From Labilithrix sp. (lineage in GTDB: Bacteria > Myxococcota_A > Polyangia > Polyangiales > Polyangiaceae): a DNA stretch of 64,000 nt. How positions within the stretch are numbered: position 1 is the stretch's first letter; each line of letters begins with the position of its first letter. The stretch is from positions 186,001-250,000 of the forward strand of contig JAHBWD010000002.1 of the NCBI GenBank assembly GCA_019637175.1, given 5' to 3'. Below the pieces are notes generated by a model. It did no database searches. It saw only the letters and a list, made by a program, of their open reading frames with translations, and was not told the origin of the DNA. Made by a program: the position numbers and the translations under genes. Shown here piece by piece: positions 1 through 9,415 of this stretch.

Positions 1-638
1 CGCTCTCGCTCCACCTCCAGATCATCCAGCGCGCGCTCGACAAGGGGAAGATCGACGACGTCAAAGAGAGCATCCCGGAGATGAAGCAGGTGCTCGTCCG
101 CGGCCTCGAGACGCTCGAGCGCCTGCGCGACTACAGCCGCCAATCGAAGGAGAGCAAGACCGAGCTCGTGGAGCTCGACGTGCTCGCGCGCGAGGCGGCC
201 AAGATCGCCAAGCCGCGCATGGCGTCTTCCGGAGGCGGGCGCGTCGTCACGATCCGCGAGGAGCTCACGGGTCCGCCCGCCGTCATGGCGATGAGCGGCG
301 AGGTGGTGAGCGCGCTCGTCAACCTCGTCGTCAACGCGATCGACGCGCTCGGCGGCAAGGGCACGATCACGCTGCGCAGCGGCGAGCACGACGGCGGGAG
401 CTGGGTCGCGGTCGAAGACGACGGGCCAGGGATGCCGAAGGAGGTCGAGCAGAAGATCTTCGAGCCCTTCTTCACCACGAAAGGCAGCGAGGGAACGGGC
501 CTCGGCCTCGCGATGGTCTATGCCACGATGCAGCGGCACGGCGGCACGATCACGCTCGACACGGCGCCCGGCGAAGGCACGCGCATCCGCCTTTGGTTTC
601 CGCCGCCGAGCCCCGCGTCCGCGGGCCATCGCCTATGA
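1..638 (+). CDS. Sensor histidine kinase, C-terminal part (5' end outside window)
   Basis: The open frame enters from the left edge; the reading LSLHLQIIQ before the first ATG (81) continues the same protein, so the true start and the phospho-acceptor histidine lie upstream of the window. What remains is the end of a dimerisation helix pair and a complete HATPase_c domain: N box NLVVNAIDALG, G1 box DDGPGMP, F box EPFFTT and G2 box GTGLGLAMV. It would autophosphorylate on ATP and pass phosphate to a response regulator not seen here. Its end overlaps the convergent CBS gene by 6 bp. The family is clear. The sensory input and partner are unknown. Confidence 0.9.
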   Translation, partial: LSLHLQIIQRALDKGKIDDVKESIPEMKQVLVRGLETLERLRDYSRQSKESKTELVELDVLAREAAKIAKPRMASSGGGRVVTIREELTGPPAVMAMSGEVVSALVNLVVNAIDALGGKGTITLRSGEHDGGSWVAVEDDGPGMPKEVEQKIFEPFFTTKGSEGTGLGLAMVYATMQRHGGTITLDTAPGEGTRIRLWFPPPSPASAGHRL

Positions 639-1094
639 AGCGCGGCGCACGGCGGCCTTGGCCGCGCAGATCTCGGCGACCATCCGGCACGCGTCGGTGA
701 CGGTGAAGACGCCGACGACGCGCTGTCGCTCGATCACGACGGCGCAGCCGAGCTTGCGCGTGGCCATCGTCGCCGCGACCTCGGCCACGAGCGCACCCGG
801 CGCGACGGCGAAGGCGTCGACGCTCATCGCGTCGTCGACCGTGTCTTTCTCGAGATCGACGCCCGCGATCGTCTCGAGGAAGTAGAGATCGCGCTGGGAG
901 AGCAGGCCGACGAGGCGACCGCGCTCGAGCACGGGCAAGTGACGCACGTCGTGATCGCGCATCATCTTGTGCGCCGTCGCGAGCGTCTGGTCGCGTCCGA
1001 TGGTCAACGGTTGAGGCGTCATGACGTCTTGCATGGTGATCGTCACGGGCCGCCGGGGGCTGGTCTTCGTGGTTCGCGCTCGGTTGGTCGCCAT
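633..1094 (-). CDS. CBS-domain pair protein
   Basis: This is a 153-residue protein with two CBS motifs (about residues 22-75 and 87-142), a fold that usually binds adenosyl ligands such as AMP, ATP or SAM. The first begins with the typical MQDVMTPQPLTI segment, the second with VDDAMS; both end in the characteristic VGLLS-RD and VGVFT-TD turns. No catalytic domain is attached, so a small stand-alone energy or redox sensor is likely. I chose ATG 1094 because a sigma-54 promoter (1108-1123) overlaps the alternative ATG at 1124; transcription predicted from 1097 would leave a leader of about 3 nt. It is divergent from a universal stress gene and resembles the mycobacterial hypoxic response protein Hrp1 in architecture. 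Confidence 0.85.
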   Translation of the reverse strand: MATNRARTTKTSPRRPVTITMQDVMTPQPLTIGRDQTLATAHKMMRDHDVRHLPVLERGRLVGLLSQRDLYFLETIAGVDLEKDTVDDAMSVDAFAVAPGALVAEVAATMATRKLGCAVVIERQRVVGVFTVTDACRMVAEICAAKAAVRRAS

Positions 1095-1107
1095 GGTCGC
1101 GACGGTT

Positions 1108-1123
1108 AGCAATTGTCCGGCCA
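1108..1123 (-). promoter_or_regulatory. Sigma-54 promoter of the CBS gene
   Basis: On the minus strand the sequence reads TGGCCG-GACAA-TTGCT. It matches 9 of 11 consensus positions (TGGCAC-N5-TTGCW) with the invariant GG and GC spaced correctly. The predicted start of transcription is near 1097. Confidence 0.7.
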
Positions 1124-1195
1124 TGCGCGAGCGCCTCACGGAGCGCGATCGTGGCGTGCGTGCGCGCAGCGCGCGAGGCGCGGAGCGTGCGCCTG

Positions 1196-1212
1196 CGCGC
1201 AAAAGGTGCAGG
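1196..1212. promoter_or_regulatory. Degenerate activator site (GGCGCA-N5-TGCGCC type)
   Basis: The sequence cGCGCA-aaagg-TGCagg lies mid-way between two divergent sigma-54 promoters and matches the left half and core of the 17-bp inverted repeat found at 4241, 7367 and 11479. It also sits inside a larger inverted repeat (GCGCCTGC at 1189-1196 with GCAGGCGC at 1208-1215). The right half is weak, so this is the least certain copy. Confidence 0.4.
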
Positions 1213-1253
1213 CGCGCAGACACGAAACGTCGCGCAAGACGCGCGCGGCGGTG

Positions 1254-1269
1254 AGGCACAGGCCATGCA
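1254..1269 (+). promoter_or_regulatory. Sigma-54 promoter of universal stress gene
   Basis: The sequence AGGCAC-AGGCC-ATGCA matches 9 of 11 consensus positions and keeps GG and GC. Predicted transcription starts near 1280, 15 nt before ATG 1295 and just before the AGGAG ribosome site at 1282. Confidence 0.7.
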
Positions 1270-1294
1270 CACGCTCGCGGCAGGAGAACGAACC

Positions 1295-1921
1295 ATGACC
1301 GCTCGCATCGTCATTCTGGCCGCCGTCGACGACACGCCCGTCTCGGACGACGTGGTGTACACCGCGGCGACGCTCGGACGTACGCTCGCGGGAGCCGAGC
1401 TCCACCTGGTGAACGTGGTCGAGCCGCTCGCGCGCGAAGGTGAGAACGTCCCCGCGATCCCGACGCCCACGGACCAGCTCGAGACGGCGCGCGTGCTCAT
1501 CGAGAAGGTGCGCGAGCGGGCTCGCGAGATGTTCCCGGGGCGCATCGTGGGTCACCTCGCGGCCGGCATGCCGTGGCGCGAGATCGTGCAGCTGGCGACG
1601 AACCTGAAGGCGGATCTCGTCGTCCTCGGCAATCATCGCCGCGGCCGCATCGAGCGCTGGTTCATCGGCTCGGTCTGCGAGCAGGTGCTCCGCAAGGCGC
1701 CTTGCGCCGTGCTGGTCGCGAAGCCGCGAGAGCCGGAGCACCCGGCGATCCCGGAGATCGAGCCGCCCTGCGCCGATTGCCTCGCGGTGCAGCGGGAGAG
1801 CGGCGGGCAGCAGCTCTGGTGCAACGCGCACACGCGAAACGCGTCGCGCTCGGCGCACCTGCACTACGCGTCGCCGCCGTCGTTCGGCGTCGGATCGATG
1901 CTCCTCCGCCCCGAAGGGTGA
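1295..1921 (+). CDS. Universal stress protein (UspA family) with C-terminal Cys/His tail
   Basis: It has 208 residues. Residues 1-143 form a UspA domain, the Rossmann-like fold that binds ATP in many members and supports stress survival. The nucleotide signature is altered: LGNHRRGRIE followed by GS, with Arg replacing the second Gly. Unlike ordinary 140-150 residue family members it carries about 60 extra residues with C159-x2-C162-x13-C176-x2-H179, spaced like a zinc or metal site. ATG 1295 is preferred because AGGAG stands 9 nt upstream; longer in-frame starts precede the sigma-54 promoter. The next gene, 38 nt downstream, also has a Cys cluster and may be co-transcribed. Ligand and metal are inferred only. 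Confidence 0.9.
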   Translation: MTARIVILAAVDDTPVSDDVVYTAATLGRTLAGAELHLVNVVEPLAREGENVPAIPTPTDQLETARVLIEKVRERAREMFPGRIVGHLAAGMPWREIVQLATNLKADLVVLGNHRRGRIERWFIGSVCEQVLRKAPCAVLVAKPREPEHPAIPEIEPPCADCLAVQRESGGQQLWCNAHTRNASRSAHLHYASPPSFGVGSMLLRPEG

Positions 1922-1959
1922 GCGCTTCGATCGCACGAAGCTTCCAGGGTCCGCGATCG

Positions 1960-2562
1960 ATGAGTCGCGCGGCGCACCTCGAGCATCCCATCCTGCGCCT
2001 CGACGTCGTCCGTTCCGACGGGACGCGACAATCGACCCATCGCGTGTTCTGCCGGCTCCGACGCGAGTCGGTCCCCGTGGGCGTCTGCTGCGCGTGCGCG
2101 CACTGCGACGCGATCCGCGCCGAGCCTTCGCCTGCCGTCGCGTGCACGGTCGCCGGCCTCGACGAGCTGCCTCCCGACACCGACGGCATGCGCACCGAGG
2201 TCGGCACGCTCCTTCACGACGGGGCGACCGTCGTCGAAGAGAGCGCTTCGCTGCGCGACGCGTTCGAGGCGCTGCGCGCGAGCGATCAGCGAGCGATCGC
2301 GGTCGTGAACGAAGCGCGCGCGCTCGTCGGCGTGCTCCACGAGGCGGCGTTCGTGGGGCGGCTCGGTCGGGCGATGCCCACGGTCGCTCGCGCGATGTCG
2401 AAGCCCATCGCGCTGCCCGAGACCGTGCCGGTGCGCGCCGCCCTCCGCGTCCTCGCGTCGTCGCACTTGCGCGAAGCCACGGTGGTCACCTCGAAGGGCA
2501 CGCCGCTCGGGATCTTTCGCGACGTCGACGGCCTGCGCTGGATCGCCCGCGCGCGGCGTTGA
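1960..2562 (+). CDS. CBS-domain protein with N-terminal cysteine cluster
   Basis: A 200-residue protein. The N-terminal 50 residues hold C31 and then C43, C44, C46 and C49 (motif VCCACAHC), a likely metal or redox site. Residues about 85-195 form a divergent CBS pair, recognised from the repeated pattern of VVNE-ARALVGVLHEA and VTSKGTPLGIFRDVDG. It follows a universal stress gene by 38 nt with no sigma-54 site of its own, so I infer an operon from the promoter at 1254. The paired appearance of Cys clusters in both products suggests a shared metal or redox cue. Its end lies 1 nt from the convergent kinase gene. Confidence 0.75.
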   Translation: MSRAAHLEHPILRLDVVRSDGTRQSTHRVFCRLRRESVPVGVCCACAHCDAIRAEPSPAVACTVAGLDELPPDTDGMRTEVGTLLHDGATVVEESASLRDAFEALRASDQRAIAVVNEARALVGVLHEAAFVGRLGRAMPTVARAMSKPIALPETVPVRAALRVLASSHLREATVVTSKGTPLGIFRDVDGLRWIARARR

Positions 2563-2563
2563 A

Positions 2564-4195
2564 TCAGCCCTCGTGGCCGTGTGGCCAGGTCTCGAGAACC
2601 GCGGTGGCCTGCGCGAGCGCCTCTTCCGGCGATCGGCTCGTGTCGATCTTCACGTGCTCGGTCTCCGGGAGCTCCACGATGGGCTGGAAGCCGGCGAGAA
2701 AGGCGTCGAAGATCGACAGGCGACCGTCGGACACGCTCGTCGCACGAACGCGCGCGTCGACGCGCGCGCGGCAGACTTCGGGCGGCGCGACGCACTCGAC
2801 GAGCCGGAAGGGAACGCCGTGCGCGCTCGCGAGATCGCGCGCTCGCGCGCGCGCGGCGGCGGTGCGGAACGACGCGTCGACGACGGCCGATCGGCCCGAA
2901 GCGAGGACGGCGTCGGCGCGGCGGTGCACCTCCGCGTACACCTCCTCGCTGAAGCGAGGATCGTAGGGTCCCGACCACGCGGGCGCGTCGGCGTGCGCCG
3001 TCGGCGCGAGCCCGAGCATGTGCTTGCGCGTGCGATCGGCGTCGATCACCGGCGCGCAGAGCTCCTCGCCGATGCGCTCGGCCACCGTGCTCTTGCCCGA
3101 CGCGATCCCGCCGGCGACCGCGACGAGCGTGGGGTGGAGGAGCGTTCGCCGCGCCGAAGCGAGCGCGAGGAGCAGGTCGCGCCGCGCCTCGGCGCTCGCG
3201 CGCTCGCGGATCGCCGCGGGAGCGCCCTCGTCGTTCGCCACGTAGGCGGCGATCTTGGCGCGAACGTACGCCCGATAGCTCTCGTAGAAGTCGACGACGC
3301 GATAGAGATCGAAGTCGTTGGCCGCGCGCGCGTAGGCCGCGAGGAATCGCTCGGCGAGCCCCGCGCGTCCGAGGCGCGTCATGTCCATCGCGAGGAACGC
3401 CACGTCGGCGCAGACGTCGGCGTGGCGATAGCGGGCGTCGAACTCGATCGCGTCGATGATCTCGAAGTCGTCGCCGCGGAAGAAGACGTGCTCGAGCCGC
3501 AGATCGCCGTGCCCGTCACGAACGGCTCCCGACGCGACGCGACGCTCGAACGCGCTCCGGTGTCCGCGGAGGAAGGCGAGCTGCCAGCGCTCGATTTCGT
3601 GCGCCTCCTCGCCCCTCACGAAGCGGGAGGCGGTCGATCGGAGCGCCTCGAAGTTGTCGAGGACGTTGCGCTCGATCGCTCTCACGCTCCCGGCCTCGGC
3701 GATGTGCGGGCCGGTCTCGGCGTCTGCGTGGAACGCGGCGAGGCCGATCGCGAGCCGCTCGAGCTCTACCGACGAGAGGGAGCCCTCTTGCAAGAGCACG
3801 TCGGCCCGATGCGCGTCGTCGAGGCGAACCATGCGCACGGCCCACTCGACGATCTCGCCGCCGGCGCCGAGCGTGTGCTTGCCGCTCGGCCCGCGCCGGA
3901 TCGGCGTCACCCCGAGGTAGGTCCGCGGCGCGAGACGTCGATTGACCGCGACCTCGGCCTCGCAGGCCCTCCTGCGCCTCTCGAGCGTGGAGAAGTCGAG
4001 GAACGGAAAGACGACGGGCTTCTTGATCTTGTAAGCCTCGACGCCGAGCAGCACCCACGAGATGTGCGTCTCGACGAGGCGGACCTCGCGCCGATCGCCG
4101 GCCGCCGCGGCCCGCTCGCGGAGCTCGTTCAACAGCTCGTCGAGCATGCCACGGCGCTGAGCGAGCGGGTCTTCCAGCAAGAGAGTCGATTGCAT
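2564..4195 (-). CDS. Fused aminoglycoside-phosphotransferase-like and P-loop kinase protein (COG2187-COG0645 type)
   Basis: A 543-residue two-domain protein. The N-terminal part (about 1-340) has an APH/choline-kinase-like fold with catalytic loop DGHGDLRLEHV and metal-binding IIDAIEFD. The C-terminal part begins with a Walker A motif GGIASGKST near residue 360 and continues as a small-molecule or zeta-toxin-like kinase with a DAxFRT segment. This fusion is known in proteobacteria, often beside universal stress genes; its substrate is not established. ATG 4195 is supported by a near-consensus sigma-54 promoter at 4207-4222, which would start transcription about 1 nt before the ATG. It is divergent from the next universal stress gene and probably belongs to the same stress regulon. 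Confidence 0.85.
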   Translation of the reverse strand: MQSTLLLEDPLAQRRGMLDELLNELRERAAAAGDRREVRLVETHISWVLLGVEAYKIKKPVVFPFLDFSTLERRRRACEAEVAVNRRLAPRTYLGVTPIRRGPSGKHTLGAGGEIVEWAVRMVRLDDAHRADVLLQEGSLSSVELERLAIGLAAFHADAETGPHIAEAGSVRAIERNVLDNFEALRSTASRFVRGEEAHEIERWQLAFLRGHRSAFERRVASGAVRDGHGDLRLEHVFFRGDDFEIIDAIEFDARYRHADVCADVAFLAMDMTRLGRAGLAERFLAAYARAANDFDLYRVVDFYESYRAYVRAKIAAYVANDEGAPAAIRERASAEARRDLLLALASARRTLLHPTLVAVAGGIASGKSTVAERIGEELCAPVIDADRTRKHMLGLAPTAHADAPAWSGPYDPRFSEEVYAEVHRRADAVLASGRSAVVDASFRTAAARARARDLASAHGVPFRLVECVAPPEVCRARVDARVRATSVSDGRLSIFDAFLAGFQPIVELPETEHVKIDTSRSPEEALAQATAVLETWPHGHEG

Positions 4196-4206
4196 GTCCG
4201 GCAGAA

Positions 4207-4222
4207 CGCATCGCGCGTGCCA
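4207..4222 (-). promoter_or_regulatory. Sigma-54 promoter of the phosphotransferase-kinase gene
   Basis: The minus strand reads TGGCAC-GCGCG-ATGCG, with a perfect -24 element and the GC of the -12 element; 9 of 11 consensus positions match. Predicted +1 is near 4196, directly at the ATG. Confidence 0.75.
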
Positions 4223-4240
4223 GGGTGGACTTTGCGTGGC

Positions 4241-4257
4241 GGCGCAAACGCTGCGCC
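4241..4257. promoter_or_regulatory. Putative NtrC-type activator site, 17-bp inverted repeat
   Basis: The sequence GGCGCA-aacgc-TGCGCC has perfect 6-bp arms. It lies between two divergent sigma-54 promoters (4207 and 4297). The same arms and spacing recur at 7367 and 11479, also between divergent sigma-54 promoters. It overlaps a second inverted repeat, TTTGCG-tggcgg-CGCAAA. The likely ligand is the sigma-54 activator encoded at 4796-6166. Confidence 0.65.
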
Positions 4258-4296
4258 CCCGCGCGGCGCGCGCCGGGATTTCCGTGCGTTCCGCGC

Positions 4297-4312
4297 TGGC
4301 AGAGGTCTTGCT
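4297..4312 (+). promoter_or_regulatory. Sigma-54 promoter of universal stress gene
   Basis: TGGCAG-AGGTC-TTGCT matches 10 of 11 consensus positions. Predicted +1 is near 4323, only 2 nt before ATG 4325. Confidence 0.8.
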
Positions 4313-4324
4313 CGACTCGACCGC

Positions 4325-4777
4325 ATGAACCCGATCGAGAAGATCCTCGTCCCCACGGATCTCGGCGACCCTGGAGAGAGCGCGCTCGCGTACGCCGTCG
4401 GCCTCGCGGATTCGCTCGGCGCCGAGCTCATCCTCCTCCACGCGTTCGAGCTCCCGATCACCGGCTTCCCCGACGGCGTGCTCGTCGCCACCGCCGATCT
4501 CGCGAGCCGCATCGTCAACGCGTCGCAGAAGGCGCTCGGCGACGCGGTCGAGAAGTACAAAGGCGGCAAGGTCAAGATCACGCCCGTGCTCAAGCAAGGC
4601 GATCCGCGCGAGGTCATCCTCGCGGTCGCGAACGACATGGGCGCGGACCTCATCGTGATGGGCACCCACGGCAGACGCGGCATCGCGCGCGCGCTCATCG
4701 GGAGCACGACGGAGAGCGTCGTGCGAACGGCGCCGCTGCCCGTGCTGACCGTGCACGCCGACGTGAAGACGAACTGA
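4325..4777 (+). CDS. Universal stress protein (UspA family)
   Basis: A 150-residue single UspA domain of normal length. It opens with the family start IEKILVPTD and carries the complete ATP-binding signature G-x2-G-x9-G-S (GTHGRRGIARALIGST), so this copy probably binds ATP, unlike the variant at 1295. No Shine-Dalgarno sequence is visible and the predicted sigma-54 transcript begins about 2 nt before the ATG, suggesting leaderless translation. It is divergent from the phosphotransferase-kinase gene and shares the inverted repeat at 4241 with it. It ends 18 nt from the convergent activator gene. Confidence 0.92.
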   Translation: MNPIEKILVPTDLGDPGESALAYAVGLADSLGAELILLHAFELPITGFPDGVLVATADLASRIVNASQKALGDAVEKYKGGKVKITPVLKQGDPREVILAVANDMGADLIVMGTHGRRGIARALIGSTTESVVRTAPLPVLTVHADVKTN

Positions 4778-4795
4778 GCGTCGGACGCCGCGCGA

Positions 4796-6162
<1,367 letters not shown>

Positions 6163-6166
<4 letters not shown>

Positions 6167-7290
6167 CCCTCTTCTCCTGAAGACGCCAACGGTAGTGCAA
6201 CCCGGAACCGCGTGCGACCGGGTTCGCTGTCGACCTCGATCGTGCCCCCGTGATCGGCGACCGCGCGCTGGGCCACGGCGAGGCCGAGGCCGGTGCCGTG
6301 CGGCTTGGTCGAATGGAAGGGCTCGAAGATTCGGAGGTCGCCCTCGGGGACGCCGGGACCGTCGTCTTCGACGTCGATGAGCGCCTGACCGGCGTCGCGA
6401 CGCACGCGCAGCGTGACGTTGCCGCGCGCGCCGACCGCCTCGATCGCGTTCTCGAGGAGGTTCACGACGGCGCTGACGAGCCGAGGCTCGTCGGCGGGCA
6501 CGACCACGTCGGGTGGCGGGAGCTCCGCGCGCAGCTTCGCGTCGGCGCCGAGCTGGCTCGCGACGAGCGTAACGGCGCGCTCGCCGATCGCGCGCAAGCT
6601 CGTGGGCTCGAGCGCGATTGGGCGCGGGAGGGCGAACTCGAGGAAGTCGGTGACGAGGCTCGCCAAGCGCTTGACCTCGTCTTTGACGACGTGGAGCGCC
6701 TCGCGCACGTCGTGCGACGCGCCCGCGCCCTCGAGCGCGCGAGAGACGAACGAGACGTTGAGGAGCGCGCCGTTGAGCGGATTTCGGATCTCGTGCGCGA
6801 GCCCGGCCGCGAGGCTCCCGAGCGACGCGAGCCTCGCTTGCCGATCGTCGCGCCGGTGCGCGGCGCTCTGCTCCGCGAGATACGTCTCGACCATGGCCGC
6901 GAGCTCGGCGTCGAGGATCCGGGAGAGCGCGCGAGCGGTCTCGTGCGTCGGATCGGCCGCGTCGGCGGCGCCCTCGAGCTCGGCGCGGATCTCCGCGAGC
7001 GCGACGAAGAGGTCCGAGAGCGGAGCGCCGGCGACGAGGTGCGCGCGCCCGACGCGATCGGCGCGCGCGCGCTCGTGGCGCACGACGAAGAGCCCCTCGA
7101 GCCACTCGGCGTGAGCGCTGCGCAGCGTCACGAGGCGCGCTTCGTCGCGGCGATCGTACACGTCGTCGCATAGCCGCTCGGCCAACGCCGGGAGCTGGGC
7201 AGAGACCTGCTCGCGGACGAGCGCGAGGCGCCGTGCGTCTTCGTGCGTGAGCCGGAGGCGTTCCCAGAGCCCGTCGACGCGCGACTTCAT
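6163..7290 (-). CDS. Globin-coupled (protoglobin-like) sensor histidine kinase
   Basis: A 375-residue soluble kinase with no membrane segment. Residues about 12-140 resemble the protoglobin sensor fold: LTHEDARRL opening, a WLEGLF helix, and [10 protein letters not shown], where H84 sits in the place of the proximal heme ligand. The transmitter follows: H box [11 protein letters not shown] with H166, N box [11 protein letters not shown]1 DDGPGVP and G2 [10 protein letters not shown] heme-bound diatomic gas (oxygen, NO or CO) is therefore the likely signal, but the globin match is by eye and divergent. It is co-transcribed with the NtrC-type regulator (ATGA overlap) from a sigma-54 promoter at 7308, so the pair is probably autoregulated. 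Confidence 0.85.
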
Positions 7291-7307
7291 GTGCCGTCGA
7301 TCCAAAG

Positions 7308-7323
7308 TGCACCCGATGTGCCA
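7308..7323 (-). promoter_or_regulatory. Sigma-54 promoter of the globin-kinase/NtrC operon
   Basis: The minus strand reads TGGCAC-ATCGG-GTGCA, with 10 of 11 consensus matches. Predicted +1 is near 7297, 7 nt before ATG 7290. A sigma-54 promoter on the activator's own operon implies positive feedback. Confidence 0.8.
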
Positions 7324-7366
7324 TCGGCCGAGGCCTCCGATCGGCTCGCGCCTCACGTCTTGCCCG

Positions 7367-7383
7367 GGCGCAAAGTCTGCGCC
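7367..7383. promoter_or_regulatory. Putative NtrC-type activator site, 17-bp inverted repeat
   Basis: GGCGCA-aagtc-TGCGCC has perfect 6-bp arms identical to those at 4241 and 11479. It lies 43 nt behind the kinase promoter and 59 nt before the universal stress promoter, a position usual for enhancer binding by NtrC-like proteins. Confidence 0.65.
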
Positions 7384-7442
7384 GCCGCGCGCGCGGTGCG
7401 CGATCGACGGCGGAGCGCAGGCGCGCGGGCGGAGCTTGCGCG

Positions 7443-7458
7443 TGGCCCGTGGCTTGCG
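7443..7458 (+). promoter_or_regulatory. Sigma-54 promoter of universal stress gene
   Basis: TGGCCC-GTGGC-TTGCG matches 9 of 11 consensus positions. Predicted +1 is near 7469, 13 nt before ATG 7482. Confidence 0.72.
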
Positions 7459-7481
7459 TGACTGCCCGCGGAGGTCTCGTG

Positions 7482-7922
7482 ATGAAGAAGATCCTGGTCG
7501 GGCTCGACGGTTCCGGGCGTCAGAAGGGCATCCTCGCCGCCGCGACCGCGCTCGCGCGACGAACCGGTTCGAAGCTGGTGCTCTTTCGCGCGGTGAGCAT
7601 TCCCACCGAGCTCCCACCGGAGGCCTACTTGATGCCGCCGACCGAGGTGACCAAGATCCTCGAGCGCCGCGCGCGCGTCGCCCTCGAGGAAGCCGCGCGC
7701 GACGTGCCCGGCGAGCTCGCCCCGGAGCTCCGAATCGCGCTCGGCCAGCCGTGGCAGGCGATCTGCGCGGCGGCCACGGAGTGCGACGCCGACCTCATCG
7801 TCATCGGCTCGCACGGCTACGACACGATCGATCGACTGCTCGGAACGACGGCGGCGAAGGTCGTCAACCACGCCGACCGCACCGTCCTCGTCGTCCGCGC
7901 GCCGGAGCGATTGACGGACTGA
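7482..7922 (+). CDS. Universal stress protein (UspA family)
   Basis: A 146-residue single UspA domain starting [11 protein letters not shown], with GGAGG before ATG 7482. The nucleotide signature is [15 protein letters not shown], one residue shorter between the second and third Gly than the classical G-x2-G-x9-G. The same shortened form and the following KVVNH-DR-VLV segment are shared with the copy at 10976-11407, so these two are closer to each other than to the other two universal stress proteins here. It is divergent from the globin kinase and followed 46 nt later by a CBS gene with its own sigma-54 site. Confidence 0.92.
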   Translation: MKKILVGLDGSGRQKGILAAATALARRTGSKLVLFRAVSIPTELPPEAYLMPPTEVTKILERRARVALEEAARDVPGELAPELRIALGQPWQAICAAATECDADLIVIGSHGYDTIDRLLGTTAAKVVNHADRTVLVVRAPERLTD

Positions 7923-7938
7923 GCTCGCGTTGACCGCG

Positions 7939-7954
7939 TGGTACGAGCGTTGCG
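7939..7954 (+). promoter_or_regulatory. Sigma-54 promoter of CBS gene
   Basis: TGGTAC-GAGCG-TTGCG matches 9 of 11 consensus positions and keeps GG and GC. Predicted +1 is near 7965, which rules out the ATG at 7963 and favours ATG 7969. Confidence 0.7.
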
Positions 7955-7968
7955 TCGGGAGGATGTCG

Positions 7969-8385
7969 ATGAAGCCCAACGATCAGGTCTATCGGTGGAT
8001 GACCCCCTCTCCGCTCGTCGTGTCGCGCGACGCCACCGTCGCGACGGCGTTCGATCTGATGGAACAGCACGCGATCCGTCACCTGCCGGTGCTCGATCGC
8101 GGCGATCTCGTGGGGATGGTGTCGGCGACCGATCTCGCGTTCGTGAAGCGCTTCGCCGATCCGGAGGCGACGCTCGTGAGCGAGGCGATGTCGACGCCGC
8201 CGTACGTCGCTCACCCGTCGACGCCGCTCGACGAGGTCGCCGGCGCGATGGCGCGCCAGAGGCTCGGCTCGGCGATCATCGTCGAGAGCGGGAACGTCGT
8301 GGGGGTGTTCACAGCGGTCGACGCGCTTCGCGCGATCGCGGGCGATCGCGACGGTCGCCCCGAGGACGCAGCGACGATCGCGTAG
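7969..8385 (+). CDS. CBS-domain pair protein
   Basis: A 138-residue protein made of two CBS motifs (about 8-62 and 71-126), opening VYRWMTPSPLVV and including the RHLPVLDRGDLVGMVSATD turn. No other domain is present. ATG 7969 is chosen over 7963 and earlier GTG codons from the promoter position and the GGGAGG 6 nt before it. Like the CBS gene at 633 it probably senses an adenine nucleotide ligand. It follows a universal stress gene but has an independent sigma-54 promoter, so both may respond to the same activator at different strengths. It ends 16 nt from the convergent alcohol dehydrogenase gene. Confidence 0.9.
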   Translation: MKPNDQVYRWMTPSPLVVSRDATVATAFDLMEQHAIRHLPVLDRGDLVGMVSATDLAFVKRFADPEATLVSEAMSTPPYVAHPSTPLDEVAGAMARQRLGSAIIVESGNVVGVFTAVDALRAIAGDRDGRPEDAATIA

Positions 8386-8401
8386 CGCCCTTCGTTGGTG
8401 C

Positions 8402-9397
8402 TCACGGGCAGAGCACGGCGGCCCCGTTGATCCGGCCGTCCTTCAGGCGCGCGAGCGCCTCGTTCGCGTCGGCGAGCGGGAAGACGTCGAACGTGGTTCG
8501 AATCGGGATGCGCGCGGCGAGATCGAGCAGCTCGCGCGCGTCGTCGCGCGTGAAGCTCGCGACGCTGCGCACGCTCCGCTCCCACCAGAGGAGGTCGTAG
8601 GAGAACGCGGGGACGCCGTCGAGGTGGATTGCGTTCACCGCGACGGTGCCCCCGCGCTCGAGCGCGGCGAGCGCGCAGATCACGACCTCTCCGGCCGGCG
8701 CGAACGTCACCGCGGCGTCGAGCGGCTCCGGCGGCGCGTCGTGGTAGCCGCCGGCCCACTCGGCGCCGAGCTCGAGAGCGCGCGCGCGCTCGGCCTCCGA
8801 TCGCGTGGCGACGAAGACGCGGCATCCCCACGAGCGCGCGATCTGGAGCGCGAGGAGCGCGGACGCGCCGAAGCCGTACAGGCCGAGGCGCTGCCCGGGT
8901 CGAGCTCCGCTGATCTTCAGCGATCGGTAGCCGATTACGCCGCCGCACAACAGAGGCGCCGCCGCGAGATCGTCGAACGCGGCGGGGAGACGCAGCGCGA
9001 AGCGCGCGTCGACGGCGACCTCGCCGGCGTAGCCGCCGTCGCGATCCCAGCCTGTGAAGCGCGCTTCGGCGCAGAGGTTCTCGCGCCCTTCGAGGCACCG
9101 CGCGCAGCGGCCGTCGGTGCTCGCGAGCCAGGCCATGCCCGCGCGATCGCCGACACTCCAGCCGGTGACGCCCTCGCCGACGGCGTTCACGACGCCGACG
9201 ATCTGATGTCCGGGCACGATCGGCAGGCGCCGCGCCTTCAGATCGCCTTCGCAGAGCTGGAGATCGGTCCTGCATACGCCGCACGCGACGACGCGCAAGA
9301 CGAGCTCTCCCTGGCGAGGCGCGGGCGGAGGCAGCTCGACGCGCGCGAGCGGGCGCGACGCGATCGGCCGAGGTGTCGAGAGCTGCATCGCGATCAT
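8402..9397 (-). CDS. Zinc-dependent alcohol dehydrogenase (MDR family)
   Basis: It has 331 residues. The GroES-like N-terminal domain has catalytic ligands CGVCRTD and GHQIVG, and the structural zinc site CARCLEGRENLC follows the AWLASTDGRC segment. The Rossmann part has LGLYGFGASALLALQ, a variant of the usual nucleotide-binding GxGxxG. It would oxidise alcohols or reduce aldehydes with NAD(P)H; the substrate cannot be read. The start is ATG 9397 (ATG 9388 is also possible). A sigma-54 site 19 nt upstream gives it a promoter separate from the second dehydrogenase gene that precedes it. Fermentative alcohol turnover under low oxygen is a reasonable inference from the neighbours. Confidence 0.9.
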   Translation of the reverse strand: MIAMQLSTPRPIASRPLARVELPPPAPRQGELVLRVVACGVCRTDLQLCEGDLKARRLPIVPGHQIVGVVNAVGEGVTGWSVGDRAGMAWLASTDGRCARCLEGRENLCAEARFTGWDRDGGYAGEVAVDARFALRLPAAFDDLAAAPLLCGGVIGYRSLKISGARPGQRLGLYGFGASALLALQIARSWGCRVFVATRSEAERARALELGAEWAGGYHDAPPEPLDAAVTFAPAGEVVICALAALERGGTVAVNAIHLDGVPAFSYDLLWWERSVRSVASFTRDDARELLDLAARIPIRTTFDVFPLADANEALARLKDGRINGAAVLCP

Positions 9398-9415
9398 GAT
9401 CGCGTTGCTGCGATT

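Noticed and set aside
1095..1124. Alternative CBS start at ATG 1124 with a GAGG upstream
   Set aside because: A sigma-54 -24/-12 site overlaps these codons, so the transcript would begin after them.
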